The translations under genes were made by a program, and so were the position numbers. Below are positions 31,994 through 47,834 of a stretch of 64,000 nucleotides of DNA, one piece after another. The notes below the pieces were generated by a model. It did no database searches and was not told the DNA's origin. It worked only from the letters and a program-made list of their open reading frames with translations. Source of the DNA: Echiichthys vipera (lineage: Eukaryota > Chordata > Actinopteri > Perciformes > Trachinidae); the NCBI GenBank assembly GCA_963691815.1, contig OY829653.1:2160944-2224943 (forward strand), given 5' to 3'. Every line of letters begins with the position of its first letter. Within the stretch, counting starts at the first letter, position 1.

Positions 31994-32328
31994 GTAACAG
32001 GCGATTCATTTAGTAGTCGGCTAATCTTTCCAGCTTTACTGTCGATATTTAAATAGTTCTGAGATTTGACAACATCATCATAAATACACAAAACATGGCT
32101 GTGGCCTTAAAAACGTATAAAACGCCTTCATCTCTTTAGCGTAGAAGTGAGTTTCTCACTTTGGAAACTGAAGTTTGAGTAAGTGGAATATCTTCCTGGC
32201 CCCTCTGACTGTCTCTTCCTCTTTGGCTCTTGTATCATAAAACTGTATCTGGTGGTCTGAAGAATCTAGTTTCGATATATATTTAACCATCTTTGTTTGT
32301 TTTTCAAATGCCAAGAGAACGAAACTAA
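31994..32328. other. non-coding spacer
   Basis: AT-rich, nothing recognised. Confidence 0.4.
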
Positions 32329-32948
32329 GGGCGCACTCCCACTGTGCCTCCGTCCCGTGCCCCGTGCTTTAGGGTCCTTGTCCCCCCCTCCAGGCCCGTT
32401 TGTACTCACACTACCTGGGCCTCGGAGAATGCTTCTTGCTGCCTATACGTCATCACGCCGTAACACGTCACACGCATTGATGACGTCATGGCGATGGGTG
32501 GCTTTGTTTCCAGATCTTTCCGTAGACCTCAGAGTTTTTGTGCGTCTTGTCGACTGTTTTTGAATCTTTTCATCGACCAAATCTGCAGTAAACACTCCAC
32601 CTCCGCATCACACCAACGTGAACCTTTCACCGCCATTGTTTTAAATGTCCGCGCATGGTCCCTCCTTCATTTTTCTACGTCCCAACAGGCGCACAGGAAA
32701 TGACCTCAGAACCGTCGTAGGCCTCGTGCTCGTACACGTGCGCACGCTCGTGCTCGTACACGTGCGTACGCTCGTGCTCGTACATGTGCAAACGCGCTCT
32801 ACAAAAGCCCACCTCTCTCAGACGGGCTGTGGACGGCCAGCTGGCCGCAGTTATGCGCGGAGCGGTTGCACTCGCACTGGTCAAACGCACTAGGCATGAC
32901 CGAAAAACCTGTTTTGGCGCGGTGCGGAAGGACAGTGTGAGTGCGCCC
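32329..32948 (-). mobile_element. complete Harbinger-like element, copy F
   Basis: 620 bp from GGGCGCACTCCCACTGTG to CAGTGTGAGTGCGCCC; left triplet TAA (32326-32328), right TAT (32949-32951), one mismatch. The Myb-like ORF on the minus strand is broken: CGA in the family is TGA here (minus strand, near 32531). CRE at 32481-32488. Confidence 0.85.
32420..32640 (-). pseudogene. broken Myb/SANT-like ORF (copy F)
   Basis: Corresponds to the 76-codon ORF of copies B, G and I, but a C-to-T change creates a stop after ...RQDAQKL, leaving roughly 35 codons. The downstream part still matches the family, so the break is recent. Confidence 0.5.
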
Positions 32949-32951
32949 TAT

Positions 32952-34155
<1,204 letters not shown>

Positions 34156-34556
34156 GGGCGCCCTCCCACTGTGCCTCCGTCCCGTGCCCCGTGCTTTAGG
34201 GTCCTTGTCCCCCCCTCCAGGCCCGTTTGTACTCACACTACCTGGGCCTCGGAGAATGCTTCTTGCTGCCTATACGTCATCACGCCGTAACACGTCACAC
34301 GCATTGATGACGTCATGGCGATGCGTGGCTTTGTTTCCTGATCTTTCCGTAGACCTCGGAGTTTTTGTGCGTCTTGTCGACTGTTTTTGAATCTTTTCAT
34401 CGACCAAATCTGCAGTAAACACTCCACCTCCGCATCACACCAACGTGAACCTTTCACCGCCATTGTTTTAAATTTCCGCGCATGGTCCCTCCTTCTTTTT
34501 TCTACGTCCCAACAGGCGCACAGGAAATGACCTCAGAACCGCCGTAGGCCTCCTGC
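34156..34556 (-). mobile_element. Harbinger-like element, copy G (right part lost)
   Basis: Starts GGGCGCCCTCCCACTGTG after TAA (34153-34155) and is cut at GCCGTAGGCCTC, so the internal tandem and right terminus are missing. CRE at 34308-34315. Confidence 0.8.
34233..34463 (-). CDS. Myb/SANT-like short ORF of Harbinger-like element (copy G)
   Basis: Intact 76-codon frame, differing from copy B by one residue (LRGLRKDQETKP instead of ...KDLETKP). Same domain comments as copy B. The element around it is truncated, so the frame is a relic or a passively preserved young sequence. Confidence 0.35.
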   Translation of the reverse strand: MAVKGSRWCDAEVECLLQIWSMKRFKNSRQDAQKLRGLRKDQETKPRIAMTSSMRVTCYGVMTYRQQEAFSEAQVV

Positions 34557-34710
34557 TGGGATCTAGCATTTTAGCATCATTAGCTTTATAGCACATTGAA
34601 CCTTTTGTTCCATTAATACCGAGAATACAAGCCCCAACTTAAGCTGTGTCGTACCTCGCTTTAAATTAGCTATATGTAATCAACTGAGCTCGTCCTCCCT
34701 GTCGAGTCAC

Positions 34711-34970
34711 GCTCATCTCATCTTCAGCCTCTTATCTGGGATCAGGTCTCGGGGGCAGCAACTTTAGCAGGGGACCCCAAACTTCCCTTTCCTGGGCCAC
34801 ATTAACCAGCTCTAACTGGGGGATCCTGAGGCGTTCCCAGGCCAGTGTGGAGATCTAATCTCTCCACCTGGTCCTGGGTCTTCCCCGAGGCCTCCTCCCA
34901 GCTGGACGTGCCTGGAACACCTCCCTAGGGAGGCGCCCAGGGTTCATCCTTACCAGATGATCCTGAACCA
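34711..34970. mobile_element. LINE-derived fragment (fish Rex/L2-type UTR)
   Basis: Contains GGATCCTGAGGCGTTCCCAG, CCTGGTCCTGGGTCTTCCCC and GGGAGGCGCCCAGG, a text common in fish genomes that I associate with LINE 3' regions. Assignment is from memory only. Confidence 0.45.
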
Positions 34971-35731
34971 CCAAAATGTAAATGTAATAACATCGTCTCC
35001 TCCGTCACAGTACGCAGCAGGTTAGCGGCACCCTGTGAACGATGAGAGGAGAGAAGAAAGTCTGTTCTGGAAGTTCTGGAAACTTCTTTTTCTGCTTTTC
35101 TGTTGTGCACACCCGGCAAGAATACATAATCCAAAGATTGTGAGACCCCCCCCCCCCCCCCCCCCCGTTCTTTCACCCCATGGTTTTCTCATCCAATCCA
35201 AAGAAGTGCTGCGCTTTCAAATCCCCTCTCTTCTCTCCAGCTTTGCTCTTCTTTTTTTTTTTTTTTTACAAACCGATACTCCTCATCGTCGTCGTCTCTG
35301 AATATCCCGCCTGCGCTCCACCGCAATTCACCTCGCAGGAGACTCTGTGTGGCGTCTCCCGTGTTCCCGCATCAGACTCCTGTGAGCGCGACGTCGGTTT
35401 CCATCAAAGGAAGCAAAGTTTCAACCGCGACACTCGAGGAAATAATTGAATAAAATAAAAAATGTAGATGCCGATTTATTTCCTGACTCGTGTTTGATCT
35501 CGGGATTACCAGATCGGCATCATATGGTCGCGCTGTCGTTGTGATTGTACACAGTGGTGATTGAAGTGAAAACCTGGTATTGTGGGTTAAAATGATTATG
35601 GATTAACATGACAGCGAGGTTTTTTTTTCCTCGCCGTAATGCCGCCACCGGCTCCACTGAAGCAAAGCAAAGGAGCTTAGTGCTTTTAGCCCGCAGTTCT
35701 GGACCGTGGTGGCATCTGTTGTTGGTCGGAC

Positions 35732-35735
<4 letters not shown>
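34971..35735. other. non-coding with poly-C and poly-T tracts
   Basis: C run at 35147-35166 and T run near 35252-35266; otherwise unique-looking, no exon recognised. Confidence 0.35.
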
Positions 35736-36215
<480 letters not shown>

Positions 36216-36990
36216 GGAAGGAGGAGGGGTGGAGGGCTTATGAAGGGTCCCCTCTGCCCCACCTGTAGCCTGTCAGCTGTTGTAAGCCTGTTAAAACGTC
36301 AGCTGTTTCTGAGGAGAAGTGTGTGTGTGTGTGTGTGTTAGTCAATGTCAGGGAGCTTGTGGAGGTTGGGGAGGGGAGGGCCAGCTCTGTGTGGCCCTCA
36401 TTGCACATCAAACCGCTCGTTGCCTTTGGGGATTTGTTTGTGGAAAGCACCGCCACCTCATGCCTGTGTCGAGCGCCACGGTGGCAAGAACGTCGACAAT
36501 CACAACAACAAATCAGAATTGTTTCTTTTTATCTGGGAAAAAAAAAGTTTTTACATCTTCAGATCATGAAATCTGGCAATAAAAGTCCCACTTATGATAT
36601 CTGATTCTGTTAGAAACATTCCTCCAACTTTACTGGGATGCATCTGCGTTTAGTGTTGTGGTGACACAAAGCACCTCGCCAAAATAAAAGTCTGTTGGAA
36701 ATACTTACATCAAAGATTTATGAAAAAACAAGAGCCAGCTTTCAGTACTCAACTTTACTTATTTTTTTCTGTGGACGCTCGATCTGGAGAAGAGAACAAC
36801 AACAAAAAGAAACGAACAGCCGCATGTGTTGGGAGCAAGTCTTACAGATTGGGCGAGGATGTGGTTTGTTTGTTTTAAGTTAAGTGGACCGTGATCAGTC
36901 GGAGGCTCGTGGGTAAATCGAGATGCTGAGCAAGAGCAGTGTGCGGGATCTTCTTTGCTCAACAGTCAAGTGATACTTTGCAAACTCCAT
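36216..36990. other. unique non-coding DNA
   Basis: A further short GT run at 36320-36338; otherwise nothing recognised. Confidence 0.35.
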
Positions 36991-37260
36991 TGCCCCCCCC
37001 CCCCCCCCCCCCTCCAGGCCCGTTTGTACATGCACTACCTGGGCCTCTGCGAATGCTTCTTGCTGCCTATACGTCATCACACCGTAACACGTCACACGCA
37101 TTGATGACGTCATGGCGATGCGTGGCTTTGTTTCCAGATCTTTCCATAGACCTCGGAGTTTTTGTGCGTCTTGTCGACGGTTTTTGAATCTTTTCATCGA
37201 CCAAATCTGCAGTAAACACTCCACCTCCGCATCACACCAACGTGAACCTTTCACCGCCAT
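36895..37260 (-). CDS. Myb/SANT-like short ORF of Harbinger-like element (copy H)
   Basis: The first 76 residues (start MAVKGSRWCDAEVECLLQIW) are the family ORF with a few substitutions (NRRQDAQ, LRGLWKD, AFAEAQVV). Loss of the usual stop lets the frame run on through the poly-C tract (poly-Gly) into flanking DNA, giving 121 codons. The extension is fortuitous. Confidence 0.3.
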   Translation of the reverse strand: MAVKGSRWCDAEVECLLQIWSMKRFKNRRQDAQKLRGLWKDLETKPRIAMTSSMRVTCYGVMTYRQQEAFAEAQVVHVQTGLEGGGGGGAMEFAKYHLTVEQRRSRTLLLLSISIYPRASD

Positions 37261-37549
37261 TGTTTGAAATGTCCGCGCATGGTCCCTCCTTCTTTTTTCT
37301 ATGTCCCAACAGGCGCACAGGAAATGACCTCAGAACCGCCGTAGGCCTCGTGCTCGTACACGTGCGCACGCTCGTGCTCGTACATGTGCAAACGTGCTTT
37401 ACTAAAGCCCACCTCTCCCAAACGGGCCGTGGACGGCAAGCGTGCCGCTCCTAGGCGCGGTACGGTTGCACTCACACTGGTCAAAGGAACCAGACTTTAG
37501 CTGTAAAACCTGTTTGGGCACGGTACGGACGGACAGTGTGAGTGCGCCC
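36991..37549 (-). mobile_element. Harbinger-like element, copy H (left end lost in poly-C)
   Basis: The left terminus is replaced by a ~21-bp C run (36991-37011), after which the family sequence starts CTCCAGGCCCGTTTGTAC. The right end CAGTGTGAGTGCGCCC is followed by TTA (37550-37552). CRE at 37105-37112. Confidence 0.85.
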
Positions 37550-37552
37550 TTA

Positions 37553-38159
37553 AACGACATAGTGGTTCCCAGCCTTTCATATGAAGCGATGTTTGCTTGT
37601 GACCCCTCGTGCTCAAGACAGGATTTTTACTTCTCAGATATTTTCATTTTAACGGTTTTAAGAACAAAACAGAGGTGAAAATATATATTTCACATGAAAA
37701 ATGCAGAGAAAAACATAAATATCCTTTTCTTTTTCTTGTCTTATCACCATCAACTCGTGACCCCTCAGATGTGTCCCCATTGGGAACCACTCCAGTCAAA
37801 AGATTAAACACCTTTTTTATAAATCGGAGCTCACAGTGTTTAAAACTGCAGGTAACCATAGCAACAGAGCAACTGTGCTTTGTTAGTTGACTCATTTGTG
37901 AAATGAACCAAACAGACAATTAAACTGCAGACAAAGAAACTTTTAAAAAGGAACAAAAGCTTGAAAACGGTCCCTCTTTTTTTGCCTCTATGTTAAAACT
38001 ACTGATTCTTATTTCCTTTAGCTAAAGTCCTGCAGGACGGTCGATGATCCTGCACAGATCATGTACCTGCAGAATACCTGCTTCACAACTGAAACGTATT
38101 CCTAAAGGCCCGTCCACGAAGTGAGGACCACACTGAAGAACGATATAATTCAGGTTCTC
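37553..38159. other. unique non-coding DNA
   Basis: AT-rich, nothing recognised. Confidence 0.35.
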
Positions 38160-39475
38160 TGGCTAACGTGTTAGCAGACCGACTCAGAACAACGTTATCG
38201 TCCTCTTGACATTGTTAAATATTACTTGTGGAGTTCCTCAGGGTTCTACTCTCGGCCCTTTATATTTTCTGATTGTTTTTTTATTCTGTAGGGCATCAGA
38301 GCTCCACAACAAGCTGAAGACTTTCATTTTATAACTACCAGGTTAGCAAACAGACTCAGAACAACGTTATCCTCCTCTTGACATTGTTAATTGTTACTCG
38401 TGGGGTTCCACAGGGTTCTGCTCTCGGCCCTTTTTATATTTTGTGTTTTGGTTAAAGTTGCATGCATTGATTGACTTTCATCTTATAACTACCAGGTTAG
38501 CAAACAGACTCAGAACAACGTTATCGTCCTCTTGACATTGTTAAATATTACTTATGGAGTTCCTCAGGGTTCTACTCTCGGCCCTTTATATTTTCTGATT
38601 GTTTTTTTATTCTGGAGGGCATCAGAGCTCCACAACAAGCCGAATACTTTCATTTTATAACTAACAGGTTAGCAAACAGAGTCAGAACAACGTTATCGTC
38701 CTCTTGACATTGTTAATTATTACTTGTGGAGTTCCTCAGGGTTCTACTCTTGGTCCTTTTATATTTCATGTTTTGGTTAAAGCTGCATGCATTGATTGAC
38801 TTTCATCTTATAACTAACATCTTAGCAAACAGACTCAGAACAATGTTATCCTCCTCTTGATATTGTTAATTATTACTTCTGGAGTTCCTCAGGGTTCTAC
38901 TATCCGTCCTCTATATTTTCTGATTGTTTTGTTTTTTTAAACGGACTCAGAGCAACATTATCATCCGGTTGATATTGTTAATTGTTACTTGTGGTGTTCC
39001 TCAGGGTTTTATTCTTGGTCCTCTATATTTTCTGGTTGTTTTTTTTAGTTTATTCTCTAGGGCATCAGGGCTCCACAACAAGCTGAATACTTTCATTTTA
39101 TAACTAACAGGTTAGCAAACGGACTCAGAACAACGTTATCGTCCTCTTGACATTGTTAATTATTACTTCTGGGGTTCCTCAGGGTTTTACTCTCGGTCCT
39201 TTTTATATTTTGTGTTTTGGTTAAAGCTGCATGCATTGATTGACTTTCATCTTATAACTACCAGGTTAGCAAACAGACTCAGAACAACGTTATCGCCCTC
39301 TTGACATTGTTGATTATTACTTCTGGAGTTCCTCAGGGTTCTACTCTCGGTCCTCTATATTTTCTGATTGTTTTATTTATTTTTATTTTTTAGGGCATCA
39401 GAGCTCCACAACAAGCTGAATACTTTCATTTTATAACTAACATGTTAGCAAACACACTCAGAGTAACATTATTTT
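38160..39475 (+). repeat. dimeric satellite derived from a LINE reverse-transcriptase segment
   Basis: Eight units of ~110-175 bp each contain a segment translating as TCGVPQGSTLGPLYF or a variant, the conserved GxPQGxxLGPLLF motif of non-LTR reverse transcriptases. Motifs start near 38230, 38399, 38553, 38724, 38877, 38991, 39163 and 39322. Two spacer types largely alternate: type A (TTTTCTGATTGTTTTTTTAT ... GCATCAGAGCTCCACAACAAGC) and type B (TTTTGTGTTTTGGTTAAAG ... GCATGCATTGATTGAC). The A-B dimer repeats about every 320 bp. Flanking stops close the frame in every unit. Confidence 0.85.
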
Positions 39476-42387
<2,912 letters not shown>

Positions 42388-42418
42388 GGCGTCTAAAAGT
42401 GCTGCCCCACAACTCTTT

Positions 42419-43094
42419 TAAGGTTGAATATGGAGAATGAGCAGTGTCCATCTAGTGTCTCAAGATTGTAGTTCCAGCAACAAAAAATAATTAAAAGCAG
42501 TCAGGTTGCCAGGTTAGTTAGACCCGGCTCAGTAGCTCCAAGAGACCGGAGTCTGTTTGAGCCTGTTTGGACTCGTCCCCTCCAGAAAATCGCACCATAA
42601 AAACAAGGATTAGAGGAGTCTGACTGACAGTTAGCGTTAGCCGTTAGCGTTAGCCGTTCCAGCTAAGTGCAGATGAAAGTGATGTTAGCATCAAGGAGAA
42701 GCGTAGCCATGTGGGCGTGCGTTTGAATGGCGTTCCTCTCCTTTCTCTCAGTCCATGGAGTGAATGCTCGGCCTATAGTGACTCTGGTTGTTGCCTGTCT
42801 CCGCTCACTCAGCTGCTGGGACAAAGAACGCCCCCTTCACTGAGGCTCCCAAGCAGCTGCAGGATTGGCTAACTCCATTTCACCCAGTGCCAGCCTACAG
42901 TAGCTGCACCCAACAACAGGCAACCCTGGCAACCAGCAACGACCAACACTATTGGCTGCTACCATTGAAACACTACGGGACAGAAAGTCATTGTCAAACC
43001 CGTCAATTTAAAAAAAAAAATTCAGACTAAATATACTTTTTTATGGAAAAGCAATACTTTCATTCTGTTCCCCTCAAAACGCCCCGTGGGTGTA
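42419..43094. mobile_element. interspersed repeat S, copy S3
   Basis: Longest copy of repeat S, starting TAAGGTTGAATATGGAGAATG and ending CGCCCCGTGGGTGTATT. Includes the 24-bp segment absent in S1 and a short poly-A insertion near 43008-43020. A SINE tail begins directly at its end. Confidence 0.78.
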
Positions 43095-43432
43095 TTTATT
43101 CATTCATTCATCTTCAACCTCTTGTCCCTGTTCGGGTCGCGGGGGTGCTGGAGCCGATCCCAGCTGACATCGGGCATGAGGCGGGGTCCACCCTGGACAG
43201 GACGCCAGTCTATCACAGGACACATAGAGACGAACAGAGACAGACAACCATTCACACCTACGGGTGATTTAGAGTCATCAATGAACCGAACACCTGCACG
43301 TCTTTGGACTGTGGGAGGAAACCGGAGAACCCGGAGAAAACCCATGCAGACACGGGGAGAACATGAAGGGCCCCAGCTGGGGTTCGAACCAGGAACCCTC
43401 TTGCTGTGAGGCGACAGCGCTGACCACACAAT
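43095..43432 (-). mobile_element. tRNA-derived SINE with (TGAA)n tail
   Basis: Nearly full minus-strand copy: ATTC-run tail at 43097-43110, body, and head ending in GTGAGGCGACAGCGCTGACCAC. A ~16-bp deletion lies near 43362-43366 (GGGAGAACATGAAGGGCCC). Confidence 0.85.
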
Positions 43433-45292
43433 TTAGCTCTTAATAAACATTTTACATATTCGAGCTTTGAGTCCCCACAGAGAACTGGATGATAATGTTG
43501 TTTTTGATGGTGCAGACTTTAATGGGAGTGAATGGGTGAAAATGGGCTGTGAATTGGTTTGACCCACTGACGAGGCTTTGGGGACAGCTGTTCTCACAGA
43601 GGACTGAAGACCCGCTGAATGGTTTGAAACCACTGGACGTCTAACACGCTCTGTATCGGCACTCCTGCATCTGTGTGTGCCGTCAAAGTGTTGATTAATG
43701 CAAAGCGTGGTCAGGTTCCAACAACACTTGTGGCTCTGGACGCCCGCACTCATACTGTAGATGGATAACGTGTGTGTGTGTACTTCCTCTGTAATGTGCA
43801 TCTTTTATGACGTTCTTTGTCAAGAGTGCGGCAGAAACGTGGAGCATTCCTCAATAATGTAGGTCACACATAAGAGAAGAGCGCGGAGCAGAGCCACACC
43901 GGAGAAAAGCTTTGTCATTTCTTTTAATTCACACAATCGTCCTCAGAGGGGAGGTCGATTTGCATAATCGGGCTATTCACTGTCAAATCCTTGAAAGCGT
44001 ATCATGTGTATTCACAAACCTATTAGTCATGTGGTACAAAGACAAAGTATCAAATGAGCTCGTCTTCCACAAAACCTCTCGAGTCAGTCTTTGTGACGGC
44101 ACATCACTCAGGTGGAGCAGCTTTCGCACAACGAGGACACATCCGAGGGCCTTTTTTTCCAGAGTGTTCGCAGCTACGCGGATGGATGTTTATCATCGTG
44201 AGAGCCGCGGCTTATACGCTTCTGTCTTTCCTTTCAACATAAATACACTTGCCTCTGGGCAAAAGTAGCTGCTTCCTCTCACCGCTCTGTTAAAGGAGAG
44301 AGAATAGATGTCTTTTCTCTCCGCGTTTGTGCCTCCCCCACCTCTCCTCGGCGCCCGGATCCCCACCACATGTAGCCAGCACCACACAGTCTTGGCCAAC
44401 GCTCGCGTTTGTCTCAGGAAGAGCGGAGGTAGGCTCATAGATCCCCGTTTTAGGCTGCGGGCCAACACCCTGTGTTCAACATGGAGGGCCCCCAGGCAGC
44501 CGTGCACATGGACGACAAATGTGGATGGCAAGCGGAGGAGAAACCTTGAACGAGGGGCTGCGGATCCTGAGCACTCGTGTTTGTTGTGGAAGTAATTGTG
44601 TCCTCAATGCTCTGACATCAGGATTGTTGTGTTTAGTGGTGGTGTATATTTTTTCCCATCCATGGGCAGATTTCCTGCTCCTGATAGACGAAGGGAGTTC
44701 ATTTCTCCTGCCCTCCCCTCTCACATTTATCCATATAAGCTTCTGCCTCGAGTCCAAATGGGCTCTTGGAATTTTTGCCCCTTGTTTAACCCGTTGGGCT
44801 CTGGGCACAGACGCGCCTGCAGCCATACATGCATTTCGTGTGTTGTGTGGAAACTCAATGACACGACTGTTTAGCAGACTCCTGGCCTCCCGTTTCCCAC
44901 ACCCTCCGGGCCCCCTCGGAGATTTCAAGGTCAGAGGAAAAGGGCACGGGCTGAGATTCATTCCTTGGGAAGCGGAGAACCGCTGTCGCAAACGGTCACA
45001 GACGGCGAATCTCTCCTTTTACAGTCCCCTCTCCGCGCCCATCTGACTGTATCTCACCCAGTTCGGATCTGTGAGGATTTGATTTCCACAGCTTCGGACT
45101 CGGCGTCAGGTCGCAGCCGTCAGCGGCGGCCTTCATCGGAGCTGACGGGGAGGAGAGATGTGCCGTGCAGCCGGCGAAGTCTGACAGCGGAGGAGTCATT
45201 TTGGAATCGAGTGTAGAGAGTTTGGGCTGAGGAGCACGAGACATTACCGGTTTGTTGAACTCCCTCCGACAGCTGAGCATGCGAGTGTATGT

Positions 45293-45294
<2 letters not shown>
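43433..45294. other. unique non-coding DNA
   Basis: Nearly 1.9 kb without a recognised repeat, one of the longest such stretches in the window. Overlapping frames at 44476-44991 (minus, 171 codons) and 44519-45046 (plus, 175 codons) have no domain. Conserved non-coding elements are possible but untested. Confidence 0.35.
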
Positions 45295-45334
<40 letters not shown>

Positions 45335-45365
45335 ATTTCTGGTAGGGGGGGGGGGGGGGGGGGGG
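45295..45365. repeat. (GT)n and poly-G tract
   Basis: About 19 GT repeats, then GGATTTCTGGTA, then about 21 G. Confidence 0.95.
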
Positions 45366-45528
45366 CTTGAAGGGTCTAGTGGAACAAAAGGTATGTAGGC
45401 AGCTGCCGTCCCACTGCCAACAGCTCATGATCCAAATGGTGGATGTACACACACACATGTGCACGAGGGACAGATTGGTGTGCAACGAGGATCTGACACA
45501 CTTAGCTAGGCAGCTAGTGACTCCCTCA

Positions 45529-45534
<6 letters not shown>

Positions 45535-45594
<60 letters not shown>
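45535..45594. repeat. (CA)n microsatellite
   Basis: About 30 CA repeats. Confidence 0.98.
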
Positions 45595-45600
<6 letters not shown>

Positions 45601-45659
45601 TTGGGCTCCTCTTGTGTTGGCACATTCAGTTTTAGGCAGAATTTTCACACCAGGCAGCA

Positions 45660-46455
45660 AATAATGATCATTTTCTTCATTAGTTGATTAGTTGATTAAT
45701 TGATTAGTTGATTAATTGATTAGTTGATTAGTTTATAAGTATTTTGGTCCATAAAACGTCAGAAAATGGTTGAAAAGTGTCGAGCGTTGTTCCTCAAAGA
45801 TGACGAGAGCTGCAACGAGTAATCGAATAAACGATTCGCTCTCAACTATTTAAAAAATCGGCAACTATTTTGGTAATTTTGTCGTTTTTTTAAAAGTAAA
45901 ACTTCTTTAAAAATTCACTTTTATGCTAAAACAAGTGTTTTTGAGGCCACAGTCATGTTTTGTGTATTAATTGCTTTTTTTTATATAAAGACATTAAAGC
46001 TGCAAAGATTGGTTGATTAGTTGTCAACTATTTAATGAATCCTCTATTACTAATTTGATAATTGATTAATCGTTTAAAGTCCCTTTTTTAAATGTGAATA
46101 TTTTGGGTTTTCTTTCCTCCTCTGTGACGGGAAACTGAAGATCTCTGAGGACGTCGGGGAACAACTGATCCACATTTTTCACCATTTTCTGACATTAAAT
46201 CGACCAAACAACTGGTCCATTAATTGAAAATGATAATAATCTTTACCTACAGCCCTAAAAGTGACGCCCTCAAACGTCTTGTCTTGTCCACAACTCAAAG
46301 ATATTCCAGTTTCCCGTCACAGAGGAGGAAAGAAACCAGGAAATATTCACATTTAAGAAGCTGCAGTCGGATCATTTGTTACTTTTTGTATTAAAAACAT
46401 GACTTTTCAAAGTAGTTTTTTGATTAGTTTAATCGATTCATCTTTGCAGCTCTGC
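45660..46455. mobile_element. nested ATTAATCGATT-type MITE copies
   Basis: Starts with a TTGATTAGTTGATTAA tandem run (45683-45732). A near-complete copy lies at about 45988-46256 (AGCTGCAAAGATTGGTTGATT ... ACCTACAGCCCT). Incomplete copies on either side contain CACAGAGGAGGAAAG and ATTCACATTTAAGAAGCTGC. The ends AGCTGCAA/ AGGGCTGTAG-like suggest a hAT-type or similar MITE; class not proven. Confidence 0.65.
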
Positions 46456-46916
46456 AGGAAGCCATTGGTTTCCATTCGTCTCCTTTCACACTACGTTGTT
46501 GTAAACCTACTTAAGTTGCGTAATGTCTGTTGATTTTAAACGTTCTTTCGTTTAAATGCCCGTCACAAGTTTCGTCTCTTTACATTTCACTTTACAATAT
46601 AAAGGCAAGAAGAGCGGCAAATCCCCAAACCGCAGAATGATTATGACGAGTCATCTGTCATCCAAATAGATTTTCCCATTGATGAATGAACTGATCATCT
46701 CAGCTCCACACCCGGCTGAACCTCACGTTTGTATCCATTTGTGTCCACGTTACTCTGCTGTTTGACGCCAGTGCAGCGTGAATGCAGATTGATGAGGAAA
46801 GTCTGCTTTTTATTGTCTCTTAGCAACTAAAACCAACGGCAGTTTCTCAGACGACACTTCAAGATGTGACGTCGGGCTCTGGGAACTAACTAACACGAGA
46901 TCCCCGAAGAAATTTA
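46456..46916. other. unique non-coding DNA
   Basis: Nothing recognised. Confidence 0.35.
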
Positions 46917-46972
46917 AGTTAAAACCAACCAAGTCTAGTTATTTTTGACTTCTTTGGGGATAACGATGACCT

Positions 46973-47332
46973 AGGGCGACACCATGTGTGGTGGTTAGCA
47001 CTGTCGCCTCACAACAAGAGGTTTCCTGGTTTGAATCCCGGCTGGGGCCCTTCTGTGTGGAGTTTGCATGTTGTCCCCGTGTCTGCGTGGGTTTTCTCCG
47101 GGTTCTCCGGTTTCCTCCCACAGTCCAAAGACGTGCAGGTGTTGGGTTCATTGATGACTCTAAATCACCCGTAGGTGTGAATGGTTGTCTGTCTCTGTTC
47201 GTCTCTATGTGTCCTGTGATAGACTGGCGTCCTGTCCAGGGTGGACCCCGCCTCACGCCCGATGTCAGCTGGGATCGGCTCCAGTCCCCTCGCGACCCCG
47301 ACAGGGACAAGAGGCTGAAGATGAATTAATGA
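46973..47332 (+). mobile_element. full-length tRNA-derived SINE inserted in repeat F, with 13-bp target duplication
   Basis: Plus-strand copy: head TGTGGTGGTTAGCACTGTCG with a box-B-like GGTTTGAATCCC near 47029-47040, body, and a short ATGAATTAATGAA tail. ATAACGATGACCT flanks it at 46960-46972 and 47333-47345. The split host sequence (TTTGGGGATAACGATGACCTGG) belongs to the end of repeat F, as at 23061-23083. This gives the true 5'-to-3' orientation of the SINE family. Confidence 0.92.
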
Positions 47333-47579
47333 ATAACGATGACCTGGACAAATGTTTCACAGTAACTAACGACAGACATTTTATAAACTACCACAACTCG
47401 ATCGATTGAAAACAATATTGACAGATGAGTCAATGATGTTGAATATCATAAACAGCGACACAGTTGCGATCTGGTCACTTCAGTTCTGTGTTTGCATCAG
47501 CGGTTAGGGTTTTTATTACATTTTAAAATATCTGTTTGCACTTCACATGGAGGTGTTATTCATTTCTTGGCGCTAATGT

Positions 47580-47822
47580 CATTCATTCATTCATTCATCT
47601 TCAACCGCTTATCCCGGGGTCGGGGTCGTGGGGGGCTGGAGCCGATCCCAGCTGACATCGGGCGTGAGGCGGGGTCCACCCTGGACAGGACGCCAGTCTA
47701 TCACAGGACACATAGAGACGAACAGAGACAGACAACCATTCACACCTACGGGTGATTTAGAGTCATCAATGAACCCAACACCTGCATTGTAGACTTTATA
47801 AACAAATAAAAAAAGTGTAAAG
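47580..47822 (-). mobile_element. 5'-truncated SINE with 12-bp target duplication and filler
   Basis: TGGCGCTAATGT occurs at 47568-47579 and 47823-47834. Next to the left copy is the SINE tail (ATTC run, minus orientation); the SINE body ends near 47787, followed by ~35 nt of non-SINE AT-rich sequence before the right duplication. Confidence 0.85.
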
Positions 47823-47834
47823 TGGCGCTAATGT

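Noticed and set aside
44476..45046. Overlapping 171- and 175-codon frames on opposite strands
   Set aside because: No recognisable domain or splice pattern on either strand; mutual overlap in GC-balanced DNA is expected by chance.
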